From Pyropia haitanensis (lineage: Eukaryota; Rhodophyta; Bangiophyceae; Bangiales; Bangiaceae): a stretch of DNA of 64,000 nt. The DNA is taken from assembly GCA_008729055.1 (NCBI GenBank), contig SDUX01000002.1:1-64000 (forward strand), read 5' to 3'. Below are positions 56,013 through 64,000 of this stretch, one piece after another. A model generated the notes under the pieces. It did no database searches, was not told the DNA's origin, and saw only the letters and a program-made list of their open reading frames with translations. Within the stretch, counting starts at the first letter, position 1; the number at the start of each line of letters is the position of its first letter. The position numbers and the translations under genes are program-made.

Positions 56013-56405
56013 GCACATAAACGACACCGGCCAGTAATTACACAGTGCAGCGAGTGTTCATCAGGGTAAACGGATTTCTTCCACTTCTTGTGTAATGCGA
56101 GGAGACAAAAGCATGATACCTTGGGGCTGCATGTGATTGAACTCGATCGTTTTGATTGTGGCTTTATTGCCCGAAGCAGCGATCGTCTCGTCAGGAGCGC
56201 TGTAAGGAGAACGCTACTTTCCAGCGCACCCCTGCCATACAAGTGCGTAGTGATAGTAACACTGCCCGGTCCCGTACGTGGGAAGTTCCAAGAATTAAAA
56301 TTAAATGTCGGTCTGCTAACTTCACCTCCCGCCTCGCGCCCAAGACCCAGAGAGCGCGTCCTGCTGCCGTTACTCCAGGAGCGCCGACCACGACACGGCC
56401 GTGCA

Positions 56406-57957
56406 ATGGACGCCTTCCGCCGGGGGCGCACCGTCGCCCAGACCATGAGCGAGCGCTACATCCCCATCGGGAAAATTGGAGAGGGCACCTACGGTCTCGT
56501 GTACAAGGCCCGCGTGGCGGAATCGGCTGGCGTCGGCGGCGGGGAGGGGCCCGCCAGGCCGCCGCCGCCGTCTGGCCATGGTGACGGCAGTGGCGGCGGC
56601 GGTGGCGACGGCGACCGCCTGGTGGCAGTGAAAAAGTTCAAGTGCTTCAAGTCGGGCGACGGCATCTCGCCGACGGCGGTGAGGGAAATCAAGCTGCTCC
56701 GCGAGCTCCGCCACCCCGCGATTGTCTCCTTGGTGGATGTGCTGCTTGACACGACTGTCGTTCAGCCGTTGGCGCCCATCTCTGCAAAGGACGTCAAGGT
56801 GGGCGGTGGGAGCAGCGCGGCGCCCGTTGAGGAGCGCTCCTTGTACCTCGTGTTTGAGTACGCCGACCACGACCTGCTAGACATGATCCGCTTTCACCAC
56901 AACCACCCCGCTTCGCCCATGCCGACGGGCACCATCAAGTCGCTCTTGTATCAAATCCTGTCGGGCCTCGCGTACCTCCACAAGAACTGGATTCTTCACC
57001 GAGACCTCAAGCCGTCCAACATCCTCGTCACTGGTGGCGACCGGCCGCCTGCCTCACGCGGGGTGATCAAGATTGCAGACTTTGGCCTCGCCCGCCTCTT
57101 CCAGTCCCCGCTCCGACCGCTGCCTGACGTGGACGCTGTGGTGGTTACCATCTGGTACCGTGCGCCTGAGCTGCTCCTCGGCGCCCGCCACTACACGGCA
57201 GCTGTGGACATGTGGGCGGTCGGCTGCATTTTTGCTGAGCTGTGCGCGTCCAAGCCCCTCTTCCAGGGCTCGGAGCGGGAGCGCGCGCCAGACGACCGGG
57301 CGCCTTTCCAGGCAGACCAGCTGGACAAGATATTCCGGCTGCTCGGAAAGCCCTCCCCGACAACCTGGCCAGGTGTGACATCTTTGCCCCACTGGGCCGA
57401 CGTGCGGGGATGGGCTGGCTACCCTAACCGCTTGGCGTCAATGCTTCCGGGGCGGCTAAAGGCGGGGGGCGCGGGACATGACCTGCTGGCGCGGCTGCTC
57501 GTGTATGACCCGGAGCAGCGCATCTCGGCGGAGGAGGCACTGGCGCATCCCTACTTTAAAGTGCGTTGCGAAGGGCTGGGGGCGGTTTGGCGTGCGGTGC
57601 GGGTGGAAGTGCGCACCAACCTGCTTCCCGTTCTTTTCTTTTTACGCTACTCACTAATGCTTCATCATTTGACCCCTTCATCCTCTATGCTACCGCTTTC
57701 CCCGCTGCTCTTTTGTTCTGCGTTATCCGCTATACGTCACTCAGGAGGAGCCTTTGCCAAGACCAAACGCGTTCGAGAATGATGTGGACCCGTACGCCCC
57801 CCGGACAGTCACTCCGCTGGATGCGACCAAGGATACTGGCTGGGCTACTTCGTCGTTGGCTGGTCCGCCAGGAGCAGCCACTGCAGCGGCCTCCTCCGCG
57901 GGGGTACCTGTGCCTGTGGGCGTGTCCGCACACGCGGCCAAGCGGGTACGGCGCTGA
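56406..57957 (+). CDS. CDK8: Cyclin-dependent kinase 8 (Mediator kinase, CDKE type)
   Basis: ATG 56406 (MDAFRRGRTVAQTMSER). Exon 1 runs to 57560 and exon 2 from 57745 to 57957; the 184-bp intron has GTGCGT...ACTCAG and joins HPYFK to EEPLPRPNAFENDVDPYAP in phase 0, the CDK8 sequence after the last kinase helix. Motifs: GEGTYG, catalytic Lys in VAVKKFK, SPTAVRE on the cyclin-binding helix, HRDLKPSN (about 198), DFGLAR (about 225; animal CDK8 has DMG), VVTIWYRAPELLLGA. SPTAVRE and DFGLAR are the plant/algal CDKE wording. With cyclin C it forms the Mediator kinase module that phosphorylates RNA polymerase II and transcription factors. A Gly/Pro insert lies between the Gly loop and Lys. About 455 residues. 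Confidence 0.95.
57561..57744 (+). other. Phase-0 intron of CDK8
   Basis: A GTGCGT donor and a CACTCAG acceptor with pyrimidine-rich lead-in. Its removal restores the conserved CDK8 C-terminus. Without splicing the frame reads non-homologous sequence to a stop at 57782. Confidence 0.85.
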
Positions 57958-58171
57958 CTGGCGCGGGCGGAGAAGAGGCTTCCGACCAAGACGTGCTTCA
58001 ACCCGTCCTCCTCAACTGTGTAGACATGTGACTGGAGGCCGAAGAGCATCCACATGCAAACAGTTCTGTACACATGCAAGCGTATTCGGGGCACGCTCCG
58101 CTCTCTAGTCCCCGTTTCAATCTTTGGGCTCTGTACAAACCAAACCTAGTAAAAACACGCCGTCCAATGGC

Positions 58172-58720
58172 TTAGGTCAACGTTGGGCACTTCCACAGCC
58201 CGTCTGTCAGGTAGTGCCAAGTCTCAATGCCGACGCCCTTGTCTACCGTGCGGATGGTGCTGGTGGCCATCAACGCAAGGCCGACGGCCAATGGGTGCTC
58301 TCTGCTCCCTCCATAGATGCCCACGACTGTCTTCTTTGGTACATCATCCATGGCAGCGCGGGTCGACTTGAGGCCAGGAACCATTACATCCGCGCCCTGC
58401 ATGACGTGCCGGATGGCCCCATCGTCGACGCACATCCGCGGCAACAGCAGCGGAAACTTGGCCAGCAGCCGAAGCGTCGGGCAGTAAGGACCGTCGCGGA
58501 TGTTGAAAAAGAGTGGCTCAGCGCTTGATGAGCAAACGACGTTGACGTGGCCCGTCACCTTGGCGAGTACCATCTTGTCCTTCTTGGGGAGGATGTCGTC
58601 GAGGTAGGGCTCAATCGCGGGGAGCTGCTCGAGAATCTTGGCGCGGATAGAGCGCTGCAACGAGGACTTGACCTGCGACTGGCCCGCCACGCTTTCATCG
58701 GGGGTAAAACGTTTGAACAT
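58172..58720 (-). CDS. MCTS1: MCTS1 (MCT-1/Tma20) PUA-domain translation factor
   Basis: ATG 58720 gives 182 residues, the usual MCTS1 length (181). It matches along its length: MFKRFTPDESVAG, QLPAIEPYLDDILPKKDK, RDGPYCPTLRLLAKFP, then the PUA domain (VDDGAIRHVMQGADVMVPGL ... GVGIETWHYLTDGLW). With DENR it removes deacylated tRNA from 40S subunits after termination and promotes re-initiation. It is convergent with CDK8, with about 215 bp between the stop codons. No introns or frame breaks. Confidence 0.96.
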   Translation of the reverse strand: MFKRFTPDESVAGQSQVKSSLQRSIRAKILEQLPAIEPYLDDILPKKDKMVLAKVTGHVNVVCSSSAEPLFFNIRDGPYCPTLRLLAKFPLLLPRMCVDDGAIRHVMQGADVMVPGLKSTRAAMDDVPKKTVVGIYGGSREHPLAVGLALMATSTIRTVDKGVGIETWHYLTDGLWKCPTLT

Positions 58721-60295
58721 GGTGAGAGGAGTGTTGGAGGGGGGGGTGGGGAGAGGAAGGAGATGGTTAAGATGGTGGCCGCCCTGGCGACCGTCGCCAC
58801 GCGCGACGCAGCGACCGACCGTCGTCCCCCGCCATCATCACATCCAATCTACGGGCAGTACCAATGGGTATCGACTACATGCAGCTCAGTATGGACAAAT
58901 GTCTGGAATCATCGCAACTCTGTATTTATGCGGACGGTACTCTATCAAATACAAAGTCCTTTCTACGACAGGCGGTGCGTCCAGCCCCCGTCGATCTTCC
59001 TCCACCTGGCAAGCGAGCGTGTTCATCGTTCAGCCCCTGCGATCCCTGCTGCCCGTCCATCTCGGAAAAGTCCTTGCCTGTTTTGTGTTGCCGCTCCCCG
59101 CCGTCAGCCCCAATTTACCTCGCCGGCCTTCTTCCCTTGCCACCGTGAAACCCACCTCAACGCGCAACAGCATCGGTACGGTTTCACGTTCAGTGCCTGG
59201 GGGCGGCGAGCGTCGACCTTGGGGCCCACGGCCGGCGGGCGAACAAAAAGACGAGGCGACAGCTGCGGCAACGCTTGGCGAAAGGAGGCCAGGGCGATAG
59301 GCGCTCGGGGTCCCCTAGCTACCTGGATTGGTGGCCTCCGCCCCGTCGCCAGCGCACCCACTCGGGGAGCAGAAACGACCCGCCACCCTGCCGGGGATGG
59401 TAGGTGGAAGGTTTGCCGCCCCTCACCTTTTTTCTCTTGTCTCCCTCTCGCACGTGAACTCGATTCCGTTTCCTAGTGCCCGCGCGCCGCTGCCCAGCCT
59501 CCCTTTTTATCTACCGCCGCCCAGTTGTCAGTGCGCGCGGCCGCGGTCCCGCTACAAGCGGGTGGCTTCTGTTCTTGCGAGGTGCCCACCGGCCGGCAAT
59601 GATTCTCAATAGCAACACCTGGCAGGCCGACCAGAGGAGCGGCGTCTGAAGTTGAGTGACGCTTGTCGGCCGCGCCCACCAAAGTCCCTAACAATTGCAA
59701 CACTGCCATATGCGGAGGTCATGCATGTGTACAAGAGCAGAACAGGAGAGCCAGCTGAGTGGAGAGATCTCCCGTCGATCTGGTCTGAAATCATCAGACA
59801 GTCGCAATGAGTCCTGTCCGCGCAACAACTGAGCTCCATACTGAGCAGCTATTGGTTATACCAGCTAAATTCGAGGCATGTCATTGGTCATCCATTAATG
59901 TGCAGTTGCACACATGCACATCCGCCAAAAATGGAGCGACAGCCATACCTTCGAGAAAGCCTGTGCTGCGGTTCCAGGCGCGCACCAGCGATGGGTGATA
60001 CATACAGAAGTAATCTGTCTCAGAATTGGATGAGTCGACGGGAATGCAGCGCTGTTTCTGGTACTTTTACCCTCCAAGAACGCGATAATTGGCTTTGAGG
60101 GATGGGGCGACCGCAGCCAGTCGACCTCGCGAGGTAGAGAGCCGGCCCGTCTTGGTGGAGGGCGAGCCACACAGAGTAGAGTGCTGCGAAGGAGCTGGAG
60201 GACGCGGCTTGCCAAAGGAATGGGTGTGGGAGTGGGACGCGTGTCTCTAGTACCGCGTGAAAGACCCCCGCTGCCCCTGTGTCTCGCTTACCGCT
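58721..60295. other. 1.6-kb intergenic region between MCTS1 and the Fanzor locus
   Basis: GC is more moderate than elsewhere. No gene, RNA or repeat could be supported apart from short motif-free ORFs. The MCTS1 promoter is at the left end. Confidence 0.45.
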
Positions 60296-60307
60296 GTGGG
60301 GGGACCG
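60296..60307. repeat. GTGGGGGGACCG terminal motif on the 3' side of the Fanzor-like gene
   Basis: This is the same 12-bp motif as the ends of the MITE-like elements at 49987 and 55837, in left-end orientation, so the body of the element would extend rightwards over the Fanzor-like gene. The other end would lie beyond the window. Confidence 0.55.
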
Positions 60308-60466
60308 ACCCCTTGGTAAAAACCCTCGCACTCGCAAAGATTCTCACCCACAGTGATAATGAACATCCGACGATTGCCCGCGTTGCGGCTCGTCGGAGAG
60401 GGAGGGGCCGCTGCAACGGCCAGCCGCGGGGGGCGCCCCGCGTGCGTACCGCGGTGTTGAACCGTC
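60308..60466 (-). ncRNA. Candidate guide (omega-like/fRNA) region of the Fanzor locus
   Basis: The 159 bp between the stop codon (60467-60469) and the terminal motif hold three consecutive perfect-stem hairpins: GCGGGG/CCCCGC (60426-60441), GGCCG/CGGCC (60406-60421) and TCCGACGA/TCGTCGGA (60366-60397). In TnpB and Fanzor elements the guide scaffold lies just downstream of the protein gene and ends at the element terminus, which provides the adjacent guide. The position and folding fit; expression is not shown. Confidence 0.5.
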
Positions 60467-63400
60467 TCACGCGTGGGGTGCCTCCCCGCCACCAGCCGCC
60501 GCCGCGCCGCCCCCCTCCCCGCTCGCCGCGACCAGCGGGTCCGCCGCTGCCCCGCCCGCGCCGCGCCCATCCGCCGCCCCGCCCGTGCGGCCGTTCCAGT
60601 CGATCCGCGGCCACCGTACGTGGGCCGCGGTCCGGAACGGGTGGCACGGGCGCCCGCGTATCCACTGCCACGTGCGCCAGCCGAGGTTGGCCGCCGCCGT
60701 CACGTCGCGGTTCACCATCCCTCGGGCACACGTCGGCTCCACGCAAACCTTGACGCACCACACCACCGCCTTGCGGTCCGCCCGAAAGACCGGGCCCGCG
60801 TGCGGCCGCGGGTGTGCAGCCGCCCGTGCCGTCGCGGCGTTCTCCGCCTCGGCGCGGCACGCCGCCCGCCGGCGGGCGTACCGCACCGGCGCGCTGCGGT
60901 CCCACCACCCGCGCTGCACGCCGCTCGGCCGGCCGGTGCGGCCGCGCACGCCACGGCGCCGCCCGCACACGCGCGTGCCGCGGGGCACTTGCGGCGGATA
61001 CGCGGGCGTCGGGAACACCAGCGCCAGCCGCGTGTGGCAGCCGTCGCAAGCTGCACTCGTGTTGCGCTCGGGCACGTCCACCGTCCAGCACAGGTGGCGC
61101 AGGCGACGCGTCAGGTGCAACGCCCCGCCGCGCGTCGCAGCGTCGCCAATCGCCACCGCCACGACAGCCCCATCCACCACACGGCGTAAGCGGCCGCCGG
61201 TCAGTTCGCGCGCCACCTGCGCAGCAAACCTCCCGCGCTGCAGCACTGCGTGCAGCCGCGCCGTGCGCAGACCGCGCGTTCCCTCCGCGCCCCACAGGTC
61301 TCCGTACAGCGCCTGAGTGCGGGCGGCCAGCCACGCGCGCGACGCGACGCGCACCGCTTCTGGGTCTGCCACGGAAATCGAAGCGTGCTCGGTCACTTGC
61401 TCGGGCGTCCGCACGCCCGCAGTGTCACCCAGCTGCGTGATGCGCTCCACAGCCGCCGCGCGATGGGCTGCCACCGCGCGCGCCGTCATGCCAATGCCAC
61501 ACGCCTCATGATACCGGCCCCGTGACAGTGTGTACACGGCGCCCGCAGGGGGGGGGGCACCGTGCCCGCGACTGGCGTGCGTCGCCGCGCGTACGCGGCC
61601 GGCCAGGCCACGCAGCGCAGCCGCGTACGCCTCCGCCGCAGTGCAGTCAGCCTCCATGGCGCCCGCACGGTCCACTCGGTACGCCTCCAAGGGCGCGCGG
61701 CCGCCGTCGACGTCGGCCGCCACGACCCCGCGCGTCGACCGCGGCAGGCACGCCCTTGCCACGCGCACCGCCGCGTGCCGAGGCACGCGCCACCGGCGGC
61801 GCCCGGTCGCCGCCAGCAGTCCGCCCACGGCGGCGCAGAGCTCGACGCGGCCGTCTCGCCGTGCACGCCGCGCGGGGCCACGCACGCGGCGCACACAGCG
61901 GCGCGTTGCGTGCCTCTCGTCAGCGACCGCCATCGCGCCGGGCGCTGCGGGCGCGGACGGGCTGCCCCGACTGCCGGGCGATCGTGCGGTACGCGCTGCC
62001 GCAGTCGCTTGCGACGCAGCCGCACTGCCGTCGCGGGTCGTCCCGCCCCCAGCCCCCGCCACCTCTTCGACACGCCGCCGCTGAGCTGAGGGTGATCGCG
62101 CACCCGTGTCTTCTCCCGCCCTCGGCCGCGTACGGCGCTTTCCAGTGCGCCCGCGGGGTGCCTGCAGCGGTACCACCGCCGGTGCGATCCCGGCCGCCGC
62201 GTCGGCCGCCGCCTCCACCGCCGCCGTAGCCGACGCAGAGAGGCCGGTCACACGCGTCACAACGGCGTCGACCGCCAATGCGGCTCGCAGTAGCGCGTCA
62301 TTGGCCACCAGCCGCGCGCGCTCCAGCCGCTGCGCCCAGATTCGAGGGCGCGGTGCCCACGCGGCGGCCTTTGGGCCACTTGACACCGCCGTCAGGACCG
62401 CGCGGACGCCGGGATCCGCCGACACAATCGTGAGCGTCTTGACATCAGCCACCAGGCAACCCTGCTTCTCCAGCTGTGTCGTTGGCGAGCCCGCCAGCCG
62501 CGGACGCACGCGCGCACCATCACGCCGCCGCGTCGCTGCCGCCACGTCGGACGCCTCCGCTTCCGCAGGCGTCGCCGGGCGCGACACAGAGAATGCCACG
62601 CAAACGCCGTCGGTTGTCAGGTTTGCTCCGACAACGCGTGTGCCTCCCGCAAGTGGCGGGCCTGGCAGTCGCGCCGCGAGCGCGGCCGCGCCCGACTTTG
62701 TTACCGCCGCCCGCCACTCCTTGTCGCCCACGCGCAGGCCGTTCACCAGGCGGCTGAGGCGCGCCCTTGTCAGCGTGCCGTGCATGTGCAGCGGTGCGGC
62801 CTTGCCGGGGATGAGCGCAAAAGGCCGGCGCACTTCCTCCTGCTGCACGGCCAGCAGGAACGGAAAGTACGCCCACCACCGCGACGACACTGCCGCGGCG
62901 CCGCCGGTTGGGAAGAGCGCCGCTGGCCCTGAGGCCGCCTGCACGGAGGCGCTGCCGGTGTCGGCCGCCGGTGGCCCCTCTCCCGACGTCGTGGGCTGCA
63001 CCCGCCCTCGCAGCGCCGCAATGGAACCCAGCACGGCTGTTCGTGCCGCAGCATCAGGCACCGCCGACTCGAACCTGGTCGCCGCAGCCCCAGTCGGCGC
63101 GTCCAGAGCGCGCGCAAAGCACCAGCACGCGGTTGCAAACACGCCGCGTCGCCCGTCGCTGCCCCGCGGGCCAACGGCCGCGGGCGCCCCGTCCGTCACC
63201 TTGCCCGCCAGGCCCCGGAGCGCGCGCTCGACGCGCGCCGCCGTTGTGCGCGCGAACCGCGTGACCGTGGGCGTCCACTGCGCGCGGTCATTCTTCCCCG
63301 GCAGGTGCTCGTGACACGGCGCGTCCAGCGCGGGCGCGAGGTCCGTCAGCGCTGTTTGCGTCGCAGCCACCAGGGCGGGTACCGCGCCGCGCACGCGCGC

Positions 63401-64000
63401 CCCGGGGGGCGCGACGGCAGGCAGCACCAACCTCGCGTATGCAGGGCCGCTCAGCTTGTTCTCGCGTGCCCGCCCACACGCCGCGCACTCGACCGTCCTT
63501 GGCAGCGTACCGCCTTCCGCACCACGGCAGCTGACCGCGTTACTGGCCCAGTGCCAATAAACGGTCCAGCCCGCGGGCGTCGACGGGAGCGCGCCTGCCC
63601 AGCCCGCCGCCCCGACCGCGGCGTACAGGCGGTGGGCGGTGTTCAGCCACAGCAGGCGCAAGCTAAAGTCGAACTGCGTATGGTGGCGCGACACGGCCTC
63701 AAACTTTGCGCTCAGCGCCGCGGATGTTGCCGCCCACGCGGCCGCGGCCGCCGGCAGCGGCGGCGGCTCGGCCGGAGGCGCCAGCGCGCGCACAAGCACC
63801 GTCAGCGGCACCGTCACCGTCGTCGTCACGGTCTCACGGTTCGCGTACGGGTCCGTCACAGCCGGGTCTTCGCCGCGGTCGTACACGTGCGGGTTCGTCG
63901 TACCGCCGAACGCTTTCGCAGGGCACGCCGCCGACCTCGTCGCGTGCGCTCGGCTCCGGCAGCGCGCGCAGGCGCGAGGGGGTCTTTCTACGGCGGTGCC
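60467..64000 (-). CDS. Fanzor-like RNA-guided nuclease (TnpB/RuvC family), 5' end beyond the window
   Basis: The frame is open to the window edge. Numbering from GTG 63886, 1139 residues remain; upstream in frame is CARCRSRAHATRSAAC, a Cys/His cluster shared with the copy at 13-16 kb. Order: YDRGEDP, CAACGRARENK knuckle, SPTTQLEKQG, RuvC-I Asp491 in IVSADPGVRAVLTAVSS, a long basic linker, AVVAVAIGDAATRGG, Glu940 in DVPERNTSAACDGCH, zinc Cys947/950 with later WCVKVC and CARG, and RuvC-III Asp1061 in VNRDVTAAANLGW. Asp...Glu before TS..C..C...NRD...A..N is the Fanzor arrangement, in which Glu sits near the zinc ribbon. Such nucleases cut DNA guided by an element-encoded RNA. All catalytic residues are present. 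Alternative: a TnpB-derived domesticated protein. Confidence 0.82.
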   Translation of the reverse strand, partial: GTAVERPPRACARCRSRAHATRSAACPAKAFGGTTNPHVYDRGEDPAVTDPYANRETVTTTVTVPLTVLVRALAPPAEPPPLPAAAAAWAATSAALSAKFEAVSRHHTQFDFSLRLLWLNTAHRLYAAVGAAGWAGALPSTPAGWTVYWHWASNAVSCRGAEGGTLPRTVECAACGRARENKLSGPAYARLVLPAVAPPGARVRGAVPALVAATQTALTDLAPALDAPCHEHLPGKNDRAQWTPTVTRFARTTAARVERALRGLAGKVTDGAPAAVGPRGSDGRRGVFATACWCFARALDAPTGAAATRFESAVPDAAARTAVLGSIAALRGRVQPTTSGEGPPAADTGSASVQAASGPAALFPTGGAAAVSSRWWAYFPFLLAVQQEEVRRPFALIPGKAAPLHMHGTLTRARLSRLVNGLRVGDKEWRAAVTKSGAAALAARLPGPPLAGGTRVVGANLTTDGVCVAFSVSRPATPAEAEASDVAAATRRRDGARVRPRLAGSPTTQLEKQGCLVADVKTLTIVSADPGVRAVLTAVSSGPKAAAWAPRPRIWAQRLERARLVANDALLRAALAVDAVVTRVTGLSASATAAVEAAADAAAGIAPAVVPLQAPRGRTGKRRTRPRAGEDTGARSPSAQRRRVEEVAGAGGGTTRDGSAAASQATAAARTARSPGSRGSPSAPAAPGAMAVADERHATRRCVRRVRGPARRARRDGRVELCAAVGGLLAATGRRRWRVPRHAAVRVARACLPRSTRGVVAADVDGGRAPLEAYRVDRAGAMEADCTAAEAYAAALRGLAGRVRAATHASRGHGAPPPAGAVYTLSRGRYHEACGIGMTARAVAAHRAAAVERITQLGDTAGVRTPEQVTEHASISVADPEAVRVASRAWLAARTQALYGDLWGAEGTRGLRTARLHAVLQRGRFAAQVARELTGGRLRRVVDGAVVAVAIGDAATRGGALHLTRRLRHLCWTVDVPERNTSAACDGCHTRLALVFPTPAYPPQVPRGTRVCGRRRGVRGRTGRPSGVQRGWWDRSAPVRYARRRAACRAEAENAATARAAAHPRPHAGPVFRADRKAVVWCVKVCVEPTCARGMVNRDVTAAANLGWRTWQWIRGRPCHPFRTAAHVRWPRIDWNGRTGGAADGRGAGGAAADPLVAASGEGGGAAAAGGGEAPHA

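Overview
The window looks like nuclear DNA of a very GC-rich, intron-poor eukaryote. My best inference is a bangialean red alga (Porphyra/Pyropia type). The basis is eukaryote-only genes (Mediator kinase CDK8, DRG2, MCTS1, NDOR1/Tah18, type I metacaspase, mitochondrial EF-G2), long Ala/Gly/Pro low-complexity insertions inside conserved proteins, only a few short GT-AG introns, and abundant transposons. The species cannot be proved from the sequence.

Left third (1-27 kb) is mostly accessory DNA. A Harbinger-like transposase remnant (5.2-6.0 kb) abuts a Ty3/gypsy LTR retrotransposon on the minus strand (6025-13390). That element has 860/863-bp LTRs, gag, pol, a CCCAAAA -1 frameshift site in the gag/pol overlap, and an extra zinc-finger ORF before gag. 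Its right LTR cuts off the 3' part of a large Fanzor-like (eukaryotic TnpB/RuvC) gene (13391-16470). Beyond lie GC homopolymers, duplicated AT-richer blocks with AGTAGTACTACT-core palindromes, a 1.5-kb element with about 68-bp terminal inverted repeats (21455-22930), a kinase-gene scrap, and a two-exon zinc-finger gene (23816-25658).

The middle (27-50 kb) is the gene-bearing part: LMW protein tyrosine phosphatase, an ATPase-inhibitor (IF1) protein, a large secreted PKD/PA14/TIG/beta-propeller protein, NDOR1, metacaspase, DRG2, mitochondrial EF-G2 and a TrmH/SPOUT methyltransferase. EF-G2 and TrmH are divergently transcribed from about 475 bp. Several of these genes (DRG2, EF-G2, TrmH, and MCTS1 further right) act on ribosomes or tRNA, but nothing suggests operon-like organisation.

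Right part (50-64 kb): an FG-GAP protein with broken frames, a decayed SMARCAL1-like SNF2 gene, small elements ending in [15 protein letters not shown]8 and MCTS1 (convergent), and a second, better preserved Fanzor-like gene (60467 to beyond 64000). Its RuvC catalytic set is complete. Between its stop codon and a GTGGGGGGACCG terminal motif (60296-60307) lie three successive hairpins, a strong candidate for the guide (omega-like) RNA. This Fanzor locus and its disrupted paralogue at 13-16 kb are the most interesting content.

Caution: many frame breaks fall exactly in C/G homopolymers of 8 or more, so some apparent pseudogenisation may be homopolymer miscalling.
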